Positions 9,928 through 22,228 of a stretch of DNA of 64,000 bases are shown here, piece by piece. Where the stretch lies: assembly GCA_030760725.1 (NCBI GenBank), contig JASWHV010000001.1, positions 78,079,683-78,143,682 of the forward strand, written 5' to 3'. Under the pieces are notes generated by a model, which was not told the origin of the DNA, searched no databases, and saw only the letters and a list, made by a program, of their open reading frames with translations. The DNA comes from Neostapfia colusana (lineage: Eukaryota > Streptophyta > Magnoliopsida > Poales > Poaceae). The translations under genes and the position numbers were made by a program. How positions within the stretch are numbered: the stretch's first letter is position 1; every line of letters starts with the position of its first letter.

Positions 9928-12009
9928 TTGGGATTGGCTGGATACTATCGACGGTTTATTGAGGGATTCTCTAAAATCTCGAGACCCCTCACCAAACTGT
10001 TGAAGAAGGGAATCACATTCACATGGACGCCACAGTGCGAGACGTGTTTTCAGGAGCTAAAGAAAAGATTGAAAACAGCCCCAGTGTTGGTTATGCCAGA
10101 TGTGCAGAAGAATTTCACAGTGTACTGCGATGCCTCTGGAAACGGGTTGGGATGTGTTCTCATGCAAGAAGGGCATGTCGTGGCACATGCATCCCGGAAG
10201 CTTCGGAAGCACAAGAAAAACTATCCTACACATGACTTAGAACTAGCCGCAGTGGTACACGCGTTGAAAATTTGGCGACACTATTTGATGGGGAAGAGGA
10301 CAGAGATATATACGGATCATAAGAGTTTGAAGTACATTTTCACAAAGCCAGATCTCAACCTCAGACAAGGGAGATGGTTAGAGCTAATCCATGACTTTGA
10401 TGTGGGCATCAACTATCATCCTGGGAAAGCAAACGTCGTGGCCGATGCATTAAGTTGGAAAGTGCAGGTCAATAAGTTGAGCTTGAAGGACATGCCTGCA
10501 GAATTGAAGGACGAGGTTATAAGGCTCAATCTATGCCTGGTAAATAGTGGTGAAGCCATCACCATGGAAGTGGACTCCACACTAGAGCGAGACATCCGCG
10601 AGGGTCAAAAGAAAGACGAGAAGATACGAGAGATCAGGCAACTCATCAAGGAAAATAAAGCTCCTGGTTTTAGAGAGGATGAACAAGGAACGGTGTGGCA
10701 CGGGAAAAGAATCTGTGTGCCAGAAGTAAAGGAGATCCGTGAATTGATTTTGAAGGAGGCTCATGATTCTGACTATTCCATTCATCCTGGGAGTACGAAG
10801 ATGTATCAGGACCTCAAGAGCAGGTATTGGTGGTATGGCATGAAGCGAGATGTCGCGGAACATGTTGCCCTATGTGACACATGTCAGTTGGTGAAAGTAG
10901 AGCATCAACGACCCGCGGGATTATTGCAACCACTCAAAGTGTCTGAATGGAAATGGGAAGAAATCGGTATGGATTTCATAGTGGGATTGCCTAGGACCCA
11001 ATCAGGATATGATTCAATATGGGTCATCATTGATAGGCTAACCAAGGTAGCTCATTTCATCCCCGTGAAAGAAAGCTACAGCGGATCCAAATTGGCAGAG
11101 TTGTACATGTCAAGGATCGTGTGTTACCATGGAGTGCCAAAGAAGATTGTGTTGGATCGAGGGACACAGTTCACCTCGAGGTTCTGGCAGAAGTTGCACG
11201 AAACCATGGGAACCCATCTGAACTTTAGTTCTGCCTATCATCCCCAAACTGATGGGCAGACGGAAAGAACCAATCAGATTCTTGAAGATATGCTGAGGGC
11301 ATGTGCACTCAAAAACAATCGGAGTTGGGATAAGAACTTACAGTATGCGGAGTTTTCCTATAACAACAGCTATCAAGCTAGTATGAAGATGTCACCATTT
11401 GAAGCTTTGTACGGGAGGAAGTGCAGAACTACCCTATTTTGGAACCAAACGGGGGAAAGTAAAGTGTTTGGTCCAAAAGTACTACAAGAAGCTGAGGCGA
11501 AGGTGAGGGAAATTCGCAACAATTTGAGGATAGCACAGACACGCCAAAAGAGCTATGCCGATGTACGAAGAAGAGAGCTCGTTTTCAACGTGGGAGACTA
11601 TGTCTATCTCAAGGTGTCCCCTATCAGAGGACTTCGTCGGTTCAAGGTGAAAGGGAAGTTGTCACCTCGATACATCGGACCCTTTCAAGTTCTGGAAAGG
11701 AAAGGCGAAGTGGCGTATCAACTAGAGTTACCGACTCGTCTATCGGATGTGCACGATGTGTTCCATGTGTCACAACTCAAGAAATGCCTGAGAACGCCTA
11801 AAGAGGTGTTACCCATGAATGAAGTGGACGTAGCTGAGGATTTGTCTTATGCCGAGCAACCATACAAGATTTTGGAGACAATGGAACGCCTCACCAGAAA
11901 TAAAAGAATCCGGATGTGCAAGGTGCAATGGAAGCATCACTCAGAAGAGGAAGCCACCTGGGAACGGGAAGATGAGCTCAAGGCACAATTTCCGGAATTG
12001 TTTTCTTAG
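9928..12009 (+). pseudogene. pol: Element A RNase H - integrase - chromodomain segment
   Basis: An open stretch of 693 codons forming the C-terminal half of pol. Order: RT connection (LAGYYRRFIEGFSKISRP), RNase H (VYCDASGNGLGCVLMQ, YTDHKSLKYIF, VVADALSWK), the integrase zinc-binding HHCC region (HPGSTKMYQDL to CDTCQLVK), the integrase core with GMDFIVGLPRT, VLDRGTQF and HPQTDGQTERTNQ, the GPF/GPY-like module (LSPRYIGPFQVL), and a chromodomain-like end, KVQWKHHSEEEATWERED. In the Tekay/Del clade this end is the integrase chromodomain, whose relatives bind H3K9-methylated histone tails. The segment is cut from upstream RT by the TGA at 9919 and is unlikely to be expressed properly. Confidence 0.93.
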
Positions 12010-12040
12010 AACCACCAATCTCGAGGACGAGATTTCTTTT

Positions 12041-12054
12041 AAGGGCGGTAGAGC
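12041..12054 (+). other. Polypurine tract of element A
   Basis: AAGGGCGGTAGAGC directly precedes the 3' LTR. The reverse copy has AAGGGGGGTAGAGC, so one G-to-C change has interrupted the purine run here. A polypurine tract primes plus-strand DNA synthesis in this class. Confidence 0.8.
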
Positions 12055-15000
12055 TGTAACACCCCAAAATCCTGTTAAGAGGGGAATTTAAAAATTTTTG
12101 GACGTGTTGCATGTTTTGCAACAATTTAAATTCAAACTGGAATTCAATTTAAACTCAAAACAGAAAAGAAATAGAAAAAGAAAAAGGAAAACAGAAAAAA
12201 ACCGGCCAGTGGGCCGAAACCCACCAGCCGGCCCACCCAAACCCCGCGCCAGCCCGCAGCCGCGTTCGCCCCCTTCCTCCCACTGACAGGCGGGGCCCGC
12301 CAGCCTTCTTCTTCCTCGCGCCCGCGCCGCGATCAGTCGGGACTCTCCCACCCGAATCAAAACCGATCGGGAATTCTCACGTATCCCAGCCGATTTCCGG
12401 ACCCCGAAGACTCCAGCTCGATCTAAACCAACCCGCCGCCCTCCCCCGTCTATAAAAACCCCGGCCTTGTCCCGTTTTTCCCACGCGATCCGCCGATTTT
12501 CTCTCCGGTGAGAACCCGAGCTTCTCCGGCGAATTCTGGCCGATCTGCGCTCGGAAATTCCGATCTAACTCACTGGTCTTGATCCACCGCCTCCGGGGAA
12601 CCTTGCAGGTGCAGAAAACTCGGTGACTTGCGGTTCAAACATAGCGCCGACGAGCCTCGCCGTGAATTCACCTCGGAACTCGTCGCCGACCGCCTTCCAA
12701 GACCTCCGAGCTCAAGAAAACCCCCGAGGTGAGATCCCCGACCTCCCCTCCACCTATCTATGCCATAAAATCACAGTTTTAGGAAGAATTCCCAAAGATC
12801 CGAAACTCTCTGGCGAGATCGCCGCCTCCCGCCGCCGTGCGCCACCGGGCAGCGCCGCCCGCGCTCGATCAGAGCGACGTGGCCGCTTGTGCGCCGTTTA
12901 TTTTAAATCGCACGGTAGAGTTTAAATCCCCGCGTACCGGTTCGACGTTATAATCTCAGCCGTCTGTTTTAAATCGGACAGTCCACGTCAGCCCCGCGTT
13001 ATAAAGACTGGAAATCTTACGTGCTACCCCCTGGGGTTCTCGGGAAATAAGAGCTAGCCCCAGAAACTTCTGATCTAGCCCCTGGAACTTCAGAAAATCA
13101 TGTAAATTCATTTAAAAATCAGTTTTAGCCCCTGGACTTAATAAAAATTAGGAAAAACTCCTCTGTTATGAGTAGCTAGACCCCTGAAAATTGTTAAAAT
13201 AATATTATAGACCCTGTAGTGGGGTGAGTTTACCTTTTTAACCCTGTTTGATATTTAATTTATGAAATTGAATATGTGGCTAGTATTTAAAATTTAAAAA
13301 GTGGGACAAACATATTGTCAAAATTAAATTAAAAACTTTCTCAGTACTTAGAAAATTTTGGAGTGAGATAAAAATATATTTTGGGCTGAAATGAATCTGT
13401 TTAATTTATTATTCACATTTATTAGTATAGGGACACATTTTTAAGTAAAGAATAGTTCTGAAAATAGGGAAAATAAATGTAAAATAGTTTACATCAGAGG
13501 AAAAGGTCAAAAATATATTAGTAAATATTTTAGATCAGAACCTATTCTGTTTAGATGATGTGTCTTGTTATTTTCCTAATAAAGTTCACATTTAGGCATG
13601 GGAATTAAATCTGAAAATATAGAAACTAGTAAATGATAAATGGAGTTTCTAAAATCCAAAGAATTCAGTTTAGGGTTGGTAGAAATTCTGAAGACACATA
13701 TGGAGAAGGAAAATACCTTTCATGCATACTTGGTATCTAAAAGGTGTAGTAATTGAATATAAGGAAAATTATTAAATTTGGAAACTCATGTATAAAGTAT
13801 GCAAGCATAAATGTGAATACAAAAGTAGAAATCATATACACATGATTAAAAGTGCTTGTAAGCCAAAGGTCAACACACATAGAGTAAACACAACACATAG
13901 AAGTTGTGAATGGCTTTGTTACATGTGAATGTGTGGTTTGTATGAAGTGGAAGTGTGAACTATGTCTTATGGATTGTTGTTTTTCTTTTGCTATGTGTGA
14001 TGGTATGATGTAGAACCTGCTCAAGAGCAAGTTATTTCTTTCCAAGATCAGGACTACCCATTTCAAGAGCAGCAGGAAGGAGGCAAGTGTCCTTGACCAC
14101 TTTGATCCTATACTAGGATGTTTAGATAGAATTATTGCATTGTCAAGTTAAATATGAAACCCATGGTAGGAAGTTTCTCTAGAATTGCGTTACCTTGTTC
14201 CCTTGTAGCTTGGGATTGGGATTTATTTTATCATGTCATTTATTATTATGCATATGCTTAGCCATGCTTAGAATGGGATATTTGGGATATGAGATCATCA
14301 GTTTATTTTACCATACTCTTGAATGAGATATTGTGAGTTATGTAGAGGTAGGGATCAAGGCAAGTTGGATGTTTTGGTTGTGTGCTGGGTGCACGAGACT
14401 CGGGTTTGTGTTTAGTACTTGCCTGGATCCTAAGGACCGGTTCATGGAGCATGTAACCTGGCTTTACCGTGCCAACCACATGCTGAGATGGGGCAGCTTG
14501 GCCAATTAATTAGGTGTATCCCCGGCGTAGTATGGGTGTGTTGGATGGTGCGGGGAAAAGGTGTCAGCTGGACTACCATATGAACCGCAAGGCTCAAGAG
14601 GAGGCCACTGCAGCGGAGTTGGAGCCTCTTGTATGCTGATAGGGGTGAAACCTCAGTGGGCCCATGCTCGTCGGGAATCCCTTTGTAAAGGCTTCGTAGT
14701 GATCTCCTGGCTACACACCTGGGAAGTGTGAATGTGGTTCGTAGCCACTGGCATAATGGAGGTTCTTTTAGTCCACCCGGCAATGGGGGATGAAATCACT
14801 ACATGTGGGTACAGTGGTACAAACTCTGCAGAGTCAAAACTGTCATGACAGCCGTGCTCACGGTCAAGAGCGGCTTGGACTTATTCATGATTAGAGAATG
14901 ATGACCTTGAAGGTTGTGGATGTTAAGCGGGGAGCTTAACATTGGAAATGATGTTATGGTTATTTGATTATGATGATGGGATGGGAGATTGGGACCATTT

Positions 15001-15457
15001 CACCTGTGTAGTAATGTAGGTGCTTAATAAGTTAAGGTAATAGTATTAATGGCATAGTGCTTTAACCATGAGTTCAACCTCCCCTTGTTCTAGCCATGCA
15101 TGACATAACTTTCCCACACTTGCTGAGTTGTTAGTTTATATTGCTGCTCAGGTCAAGATAATGAGGTGGTGTATAATGACCAAGACTTTGGACCCGAAGA
15201 AGGTTTCTAGGTTCATGGAGACCCCCGGGCAACACCTGTGACGGAGCCCTCAAGAATAATATTCCGCTGCTAGTTTATTTACTTGTGATGAACTTATTAT
15301 TGTCAATTGAGACATTTGCTATGTAAGACTTATTTATATTCAACACCTGGCTTGTAATAAATGATGCTTCACTATTTATCATCACATGTATGAGAAAATG
15401 ATCCTGGCATACATGTGATATTCACTTGGTTGTTCTTCGGAAAAACCGGGTGTGACA
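12055..15457 (+). repeat. 3' LTR of element A
   Basis: A complete LTR of 3,403 bases, TGTAACACCC to GTGTGACA. It has a TATA box at 12451-12458 and AATAAA at 15356-15361. Relative to its siblings it lacks about 32 bases in the segment after TTGCTGAG (around 15127). It shares private variants with the LTR at 1-2801, supporting them as a pair. The five bases after it, GGCGA (15458-15462), should be the target duplication, whose partner would lie left of the window. Confidence 0.93.
14442..14783 (-). other. Antisense 113-codon ORF within Tekay LTR
   Basis: A frame of 113 codons on the strand opposite to the element, beginning MPGGLKEPPLCQWLRTTFTL and ending GKARLHAP. Equivalent frames of the same length occur at 5242-5583 (-), 56709-57050 (+, in the reverse copy) and, in a diverged LTR, at 50334-50675 (-). 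No domain is recognised. It may only reflect the shared LTR sequence, so I call it an open frame and not a gene. Confidence 0.35.
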
Positions 15458-18217
15458 GGCGATCACCGCGCGCCAGATCCCGAGCAGCCCGTCGCCCGAC
15501 GTTGTCCACCGAGCTGCTTCCCCCGACGTCGGTTCACGCGCGTGGGCGTTCAAAGCGGCAGCCGAGTGCCGGTTCCTTCTTCTCCACGTTGCACTGCAAC
15601 ATTTCTAGCCCCCCCCCCACTGCAACATTTGGAGATTTCCGATGATACACGTGGAAGATAGCTCGAGACCGTTTCGGGAAATTCTTTCCACACGCTGAAT
15701 TATCGGGTCCCCGGCCCTAGACACAGCTACTAGATCCCCTAGCGCCTCCCGACGCTGAAGCACGGCGCAAACTATCCTCTCTGCGACCCTAGCGACGAGA
15801 ATTCGTCGCCGCCGGCTGAAACGGTTTGGTTCACCGTCGAGCTACACCTTGCACGAGTTTTCACCCACTTTTTTGTGCAAGAACGTGCTCCTCACATCAC
15901 TCTGATGCTTGCGGTGCTCTCCCCAACCCGAATACTCGCCTGCTACGCGAGAACGACGGCGCCGGGGTGAGGTTTGCCGCTGCCACCGTCAGGGAGATAT
16001 TTCCGGCCATTTAGCGCCGCCACCGAGCTCACGAGAGTATTCCTGGTCGGATTTTGGACACAGGCGGCGAGAATTGAGCCGTCTAAGGCACGGGGCAGCC
16101 GTTCCGGCGAGGCACAGTCGCCCCTCCGGCGAGGTGGCCGGCCGAGCGAGAGGTAGAAGAAGGTGAGGGCCTGCCCCACCTGTCAGTGGCACTAGTTAGA
16201 CGCCAGATCAATTTGTGGCTCGGGATCTAACGTGGCTGCGCGGGTTAAACACCGTAGCCCCGGTGTTGCCGAAATCTCACAGGTCCGATTTAAAACAGTG
16301 GGTCCAGCCCAATTATTTGAAGTTTCTATTAGGAAAATAATTCCAGGAATTAGCTGATCTTTGCAAGCTCATAACTTTGTGAAGAAAACTCCAAAAAGGG
16401 TGAGACCAATTTTGTTGGAATCCTCATGAGGAGTACTTCACAGAGAAACCAATTTTAGGCTATGAAAATGCCCAGGAATTTCTGTAGAATTGTTTCTAGT
16501 AAATATTTTAGGGATTTATTACAGGAGCAATTCTCTATGAATTATTCCCAAATTTGGGCAGCGAATCCTTTCCATAGTTACTGATCTCCAGTAAAAATTT
16601 GGGCTTCATTGGAGTTCATTTGCTAGGATAAACTGCCTTCCCAAGTTCAGCCTTTATTTGGAAATTCACATTTAAATAGAAACTTTTCAGAACCCCTGTC
16701 CAACTTCAAAAATTCGTATCTCTCTGATGGTAGCTCTAAAAATGGTGAAACAAATTTTTTTAGAACCATGGAGACTTACCCTAATCAGATATTCCACTAT
16801 TAGTTATGTCAAAGCTCCTGAATTGGGCTCAAAAATCAAGAGAAGCATTGTACTTGTGGGAATTTTAAAGACTACATTGTGCAATGACATGTCTCCAAAT
16901 TTGGCTCAAATCATCCTTAGAGAGTCTAGTATCCACTATAAAAATCCCAAAGCCAATTAAGGATCCTAAATAGCAGTAGCTATGATTAGAAGTTCAATTC
17001 TTATAAGTCCGTAATACTTATACACATATTTTGCTACATTTCATTTAGTGACCGAAGTTGAGGACGCACCGGATCCCTTGGACGTCCTCCCGCCTGAAGC
17101 TAACTTCCCGTTTGACTCGCAACCAGGCAAGCCCCGGTTTGCACTTATGTACCTCTTATAAAGCTTTTTATTTGTATCACTTATGTCTAGGGTGAATGTT
17201 TGCATTAGAGTTAAGGTGATTGAAACCCCACTTGCATAACCTTTTAAATCCTATGAAGGGTTGGGTAGCTTACAAGGCCGACGAGTAGACAAGGCCCCAC
17301 TAATATGATTAGGACCTCGGTAGAAGTCGAGTAGTTGGAATCTACTCGCGAGGTAAGATTTATCACACGGTTTGGTCAGAATAGAAAATGGCTTAAGAGT
17401 GGTGAAAATGAGACCCAACAGGGGGGATAGGAAGCAGTGAGCGGAGGTCTCACGTGCATAGCCCTGTTGGTGTCGATTGAGGACCGAGTCATGTGCGGGC
17501 CTGGTGAACAAGTATTGAACAGTACCGGATGGCATACTGACATAAGCAGGAAACCGATGTAATTGGTTAACCTGGGTGCCGAGGCTTACCCAACCGTAAA
17601 TAGGAGTGGGTTGAGGGTAGCAAGGTGTAAATCTGCCGGTGGGCACAGTCACGCTCCACGCGGGGACCTCCTGCCCGTTACGGATGGACCAGTTCGGTGT
17701 TTGGGTTGCATTTGAAAGGTTGTTTCATACAACAGAGTAGGAAGGGGTGTGGAATCACGCTTCTGAAAGTGGGTGTATGCAACGTGTTGTCCGGGTGTCT
17801 CCTGATTGCAATCACCATCCCTCGCGGTTATTTGAGTACCGCTTGTTCACTGTTTCGTGACGTAGTAAGAAGTGAAGTAAGCCAGTTGAATGATAATGCT
17901 GTGATGATATATTAATGTTTTGGAAACCATAACTGCTGTAGATGTAGATCTAATTAAGTTTACTTTCCGCTTTGGGCATCACCATATCGGAGGGAAGCGT
18001 TTCTTGTTTGATTGTGGACTTCCGATGTGAGGGCTGCCTAAGGCACATGAATTTTCTGCTATAAAACTGAAAGTAAGGATCAACTTATAGGCGTGTCTTT
18101 GTTGCAAAGTCCATTCTCCTATTTTACACATCCCTGCATGTAGAGTTCCATACCTAGGCTAGACGGTTAAGCCTTGCTGAGCCATCGTGCTCACGGTTGA
18201 AATATTTGAGCTGTATG

Positions 18218-18289
18218 CAGGGTACACGGCCGAGATGGAGCCCTGCATGCCCCTGTCAGGGTACACGGCCGAGATGGAGCCCTGCACGC
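18218..18289 (+). repeat. 39-bp tandem repeat in family-B LTR
   Basis: A unit beginning CAGGGTACACGGCCGAGATG is repeated with a 39-base period at 18218 and 18257, the second copy being slightly truncated. It lies just upstream of the LTR 3' end and looks like a local slippage duplication. Confidence 0.8.
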
Positions 18290-18460
18290 CACCGTGATTT
18301 CTCCGGTTCCATGCTGCTAGCGTGTAGCGTCCCCGGGCAGGACGGCTGCACTTTTGCATAGTTAGGATGAGAGGCTACTAATGTACAATACTTCCGCTGT
18401 ATAGTTATATTTTGTAAAAGACTTCCTCTATTTTATACCAAATAAAAGTTTGTATGTTAT

Positions 18461-18648
18461 TCTTTAATCTTTTCGTGTGTGCGGTTGGGTGCCGCATCGC
18501 ACGGCACCACCCTATGCGATCTTGGAGTGGGTGAACCACAGGGTGGTCCCCACATTTGTATTCTTTTCTTGTGTGCTGTTGGTTGCCGCATCGTACGGCA
18601 CCACCCTCTGCGATCCCGTAGTGGGAGGACCACGGGATGGTCCCCACA
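18461..18648 (+). repeat. 94-bp tandem duplication of the family-B LTR terminus
   Basis: Two adjacent 94-base units (18461-18554 and 18555-18648) both contain GCCGCATCG and ACGGCACCACCCT and both end GGTCCCCACA. They differ at roughly one base in five, so the duplication is old or was produced by repeated template switching. The second unit forms the actual junction with copia pol. Confidence 0.8.
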
Positions 18649-19585
18649 TGTATGTGGATGATATTATCTTTGGTTGTGTTTCTCATGATCTTGTGTCCAA
18701 GTTTTCAGCTATGATGAGTTCGGAATTTGAAATGAGTATGATGGGAGAAATCACATACTTTTTGGGGCTGCAAATCAAGCAAATCAAGGAAGGAACTTTT
18801 GTGCATCAAATGAAGTATACGAAAGACCTCCTTCAGCGCTTCAACATGGACAAAAACAAGCATCTTTGGACACCGATGGGAACAACAACAACACTTGAAC
18901 TTGATGAAGATGGTGAACCCGTGTATTGAAAAGAATATAGAAGCATGATCGTGCCACTTTTGTACCTCACGACATCAAGACCGGACATACAATTAAGCAT
19001 ATGTCTTTGTGAACAATTTCAAGCTTCCCCATGTGCTTCACATCGTCCTGCCGTCAAAAGGATTCTCAGGTACTTACATGGAACTCAAGAATTTGGCATT
19101 CTTCTTCCTTCTTCCTCAACCGTTACTTTGGAAGATTTTTCGGATGCTGATTTTGGGGGTTGTAGGATTGATAGGAAAAGTACTTCGGGTGCTTGTCATT
19201 TTCTTCATAATTCACTTGTTGATTAGTCTTCTGGAAAACAAAATTCAGTTGCACAATCCACGGTCGAATCTGAATATGTAGCTGCTGCTAGCGCTTGCTC
19301 ACAAATTCTTTAGATTGTTCAAACACTTAAGGACTATGGGGTTGATCTAGATAGTGTTCCACTGTTTTGTATTAACACTAGTGCCATTTGAATTGCTAAA
19401 AACACCGCGCAACATTCTAGAATAAAGCACATTGACATTAGGTATCACTTTCTTCGTGATAATGTTGAAAAAGAAAACATTGTGCTTGACCATGTAGATA
19501 CGGACACAACAATTGGCTGACATTTTTACAAAACCTTTGGATTTCACTCCTTTTTGTTTCATACATCCTCATGGATTTAATTGAG
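18649..19585 (+). pseudogene. pol: Copia (SIRE/Maximus-type) pol 3' end: RT to RNase H
   Basis: Ty1/copia polyprotein remnant that starts exactly at the catalytic motif YVDDIIFGCVSHDLV because the family-B LTR interrupts it there. Next come FEMSMMGEITYFLGLQIKQ, TKDLLQRFNMD, SRPDIQLSICLC, AVKRILRYLHGTQEFG and RNase H (DADFGGCRIDRKSTSGACHF). Stops lie at 18927-18929, 19224-19226 and further on, followed by decayed YVAAASACSQIL and HSRIKHIDIRYHFLRD blocks. The wording of the RT and RNase H blocks is typical of the SIRE/Maximus lineage. The 5' part must lie left of the window. It is not functional. Confidence 0.9.
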
Positions 19586-20562
19586 GGGAAGTTTTGGAAC
19601 TGTGAAAGTCTATGTGTGAATCTGATTTTAAAATATTATGAGCAAAGTATTTCATACAATATGACTTTGTGATTCCTTTTACATGCTGAAAGTTCTTACT
19701 ACATTACTCGTGTTATACATTTTGTAGTTTTTGCCATGACTAGTAATTGGAATAATTACTTACACTAAATCTAGTCATGATCAAACTTTCTTGCTATTTT
19801 TAACGTGTTGCATGCTCACAAGTGCTTTTAATAATGAAAAATTAATCAATCAATTATACACATGTTGAGCTTTTATGATCAAATAGAAAAATGAGATAAG
19901 ACCAAGAGAATATGCATGCATTGCACTTCTTTTGAGATGGCTTATCATTCCACTTAGATATGAACTTGAATGAAGTTGTGTATGACTAAAACCATGTTCT
20001 TAAGCTTCTTGTTGTCAAATGACATAGACTTAGCTTGGTTGGTTAGAATAAGGCTGATGCAGCATATAATCTCTTGCAAATGTCATATGATCTGAATTTA
20101 TGCTTAAAAAGTAATGAAAAATGCAGCAACATGTGTCATGCTTTCAGGATTTGAAATTGTTAAGTTTGTGAGATCATGACTTGCTTAAATTGAAAAATTA
20201 CACTTGATCTCTAGCATAGCTTACACTACTTTATGTATCTCATTGATGTGATAGTGTAAGTTGCTTGAAAGTATGACACGGATGAGCTTTTTTTTTATAT
20301 GTATACATCATATTATGCTCATAATAAATTGAAATTTCTCTTTTGAACATTGCTGAATACATTGTCAAAGGGGGAGAAATATGTCACATATTGCACATAC
20401 ATGAGTTTTTTACACGTTCTTCTCAGGGGGAGATTTTTTTTAAAAAAAATTCTTTCTCATTTGATTTCTGATTTCAAAAAGAGGGAGAAATTTGCTTTCA
20501 AAACATTTTCATGTAAACGAGCCAGTGTTCGGATTCTAAGTGGTGTTGCCAATGTATTCATC
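19586..20562 (+). other. Copia 3' untranslated region with repeated purine tracts
   Basis: About 980 bases between the end of pol and the 3' LTR. No credible coding frame. It holds several G-rich purine runs followed by A/T: AAAGGGGGAGAAAT (around 20369), AGGGGGAGATT (around 20425), AAGAGGGAGAAATT (around 20478) and AAGGAGGAGAC next to the LTR. The last is the expected polypurine tract and the others look like extra copies. Confidence 0.6.
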
Positions 20563-20573
20563 AAGGAGGAGAC
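20563..20573 (+). other. Copia polypurine tract
   Basis: AAGGAGGAGAC immediately precedes the LTR start TGTGAGACC. Position and composition fit the plus-strand primer site of a copia element. Confidence 0.65.
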
Positions 20574-22228
20574 TGTGAGACCTATGTGTGTTGAATACGT
20601 TGGCAATTAGAATAAAAGTGAGGACTTAAATTCAAAATTTTGAATATTGCCTAAATACCCGCTTCGGAGTGTCCGAACTTTCACTCACATGAGCTGCACG
20701 TGAGTCGACACAGTTGATCTTTACAAATATGTTTTTGGGAGTAACTGTTACTCTTTACTCAGTTTAGATTTTTCGAACTTCCTCATTGCATTTCAGGAGT
20801 AACTGTCACTGCAGAGCAGCTGTTTTCATAGTGTTTAATTTTCAGCCACTCTGTTTTTAACTTGCAATGTTTCGAACTGGCTTCTTGGCTTATAGAATGT
20901 TTGCTTAGTATTCTCTTACTACGTTTTTGATGTGTTATGACTGATTATGGTGGTTAATACATTGTTATGGTTTGCAACATGCTTATGTGAGGTGCTCATG
21001 TAAGGTATTGTGGTTTTCGAACTAACGTGAGTCCAGTCGTGGACTTGTGCTTGGAAAAAAGTGGACGTTTGTTTATGTGTAGGTGTCACTTTAGGTCAAG
21101 ACATGGCTGGTGATTTTGATACTTGAACTAGTCTTAGGGAGAAGATGAGGTTCAACAACCAAGTTCGGGATGAATTGTGGTTGAGCTGATCGGGAGGTCA
21201 CGCAGCATGTTTGGGTCAAGAACAATGCATATAAAGGTGTTGTGAACATTTTGGAAAGTGTTTGCACGTATGCAAGGGGTGCATGGACGTGGCTACATTG
21301 TTCCAAGGCGTGGTGAAGAGATATGGAAGTGAAGATATGGTTGAAAAGGTTCAAACAGCTGGATTTTGTGCTCAGGCTGCTGCTGAGGCGGTTATGGTTT
21401 GTTTATTGAAAGTTATGAGTTGGTTATAATAGGATTTCATGTTAGCCATGAAGTAGAGTTTTTTATGAATGTTTGGGATGTTCTTAAGGTGTTTGTAAGT
21501 CTTAAGATTACTTCTATATGCGTATAGAAAAGTCTTGAGCAGTTTTAGAAAGTTAGAGTACTTTGAATCCAAGTAGAAGTATGAGTCCTAGTTTGGATTG
21601 GGTTGGCCTTAGGGCTGGATTTATAAGCAAGGGAGGCCATGTCTCGTGGAGAGCACGACTTGTGGCTGCTCTCTTGAGTTTTGATCAATAAAATATATAG
21701 TTTAGAGGAGCTTTGGTTCCTTGTTAATCCGACTTGTTTCAGACAAGTTTTTCCTCGGCGAGTTTCCGGACAGACGGACGTTGCTTCGGTATTTCGATCA
21801 TAACTCGCGTTTTACTGATCCAATTGACGTGATTCATTTTGGGTTGTATTCAAAATTGGATTATAGATCATATGTGAAAATTTATCAGTCATTGGATTTG
21901 TGGTTTTTTATCTACATGAGTTTCTTTGCAGCATTGCAGATCTGTTTTTAAAATCGGGTAGAATAGATTAACCTTCGTCTAGTCTTTTGATCATAACTCA
22001 AGTTCTACTTAGTGTTTTCACACGTGATACTTGGTGCAGTGTCTTTGTGACTTGATTATTTATAATTTCCACTAGTTTGGTCACGTTTGAACACGTCGAA
22101 AACAGTCGCACTCATGGTTTATTTACCGGATCAATTTTCCGCCGAGGGATTTTTGTAGCTTCTTATAAAAAGTTTTAATCTACCATTCACCCTCTCTCGT
22201 AGCTTTTCGCATCCTCTTTGATCGTACA
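20574..22228 (+). repeat. Copia 3' LTR
   Basis: A 1,655-base LTR starting TGTGAGACCT after the purine tract and ending CTTTGATCGTACA. The 3' end, with TCTACCATTCACCCTCTC shortly before it, resembles the ends of SIRE-type LTRs. An AATAAA-like signal (CAATAAAATATATAG) lies near 21687. The following flank AATTT (22229-22233) is the candidate target duplication, whose partner is off the window. Confidence 0.75.

Larger units (their letters stand above)
15458..18648 (+). repeat. Family-B LTR, 3' part, interrupted by element A
   Basis: Non-coding LTR sequence that resembles the solo LTR at 33953-37880 in order: a GC-rich block, then AATTTTGTTGGAATCC-type sequence, an acidic exon-like segment near 17048, the GTCGAGTAGTTGGAA block (17328), the TCGTGACGTAG block, GCTGAGCCATCGTGCTCAC (18176), and a GC-rich end finishing CCCCACA. 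Element A is inserted at its left, with GGCGA as flank. At its right end copia pol resumes at YVDD, so this LTR was inserted into the copia element. The LTR start is off the window. Confidence 0.75.

Noticed and set aside
18218..18289. CRISPR-like array
   Set aside because: Only two adjacent 39-base copies without spacers, inside a plant LTR.
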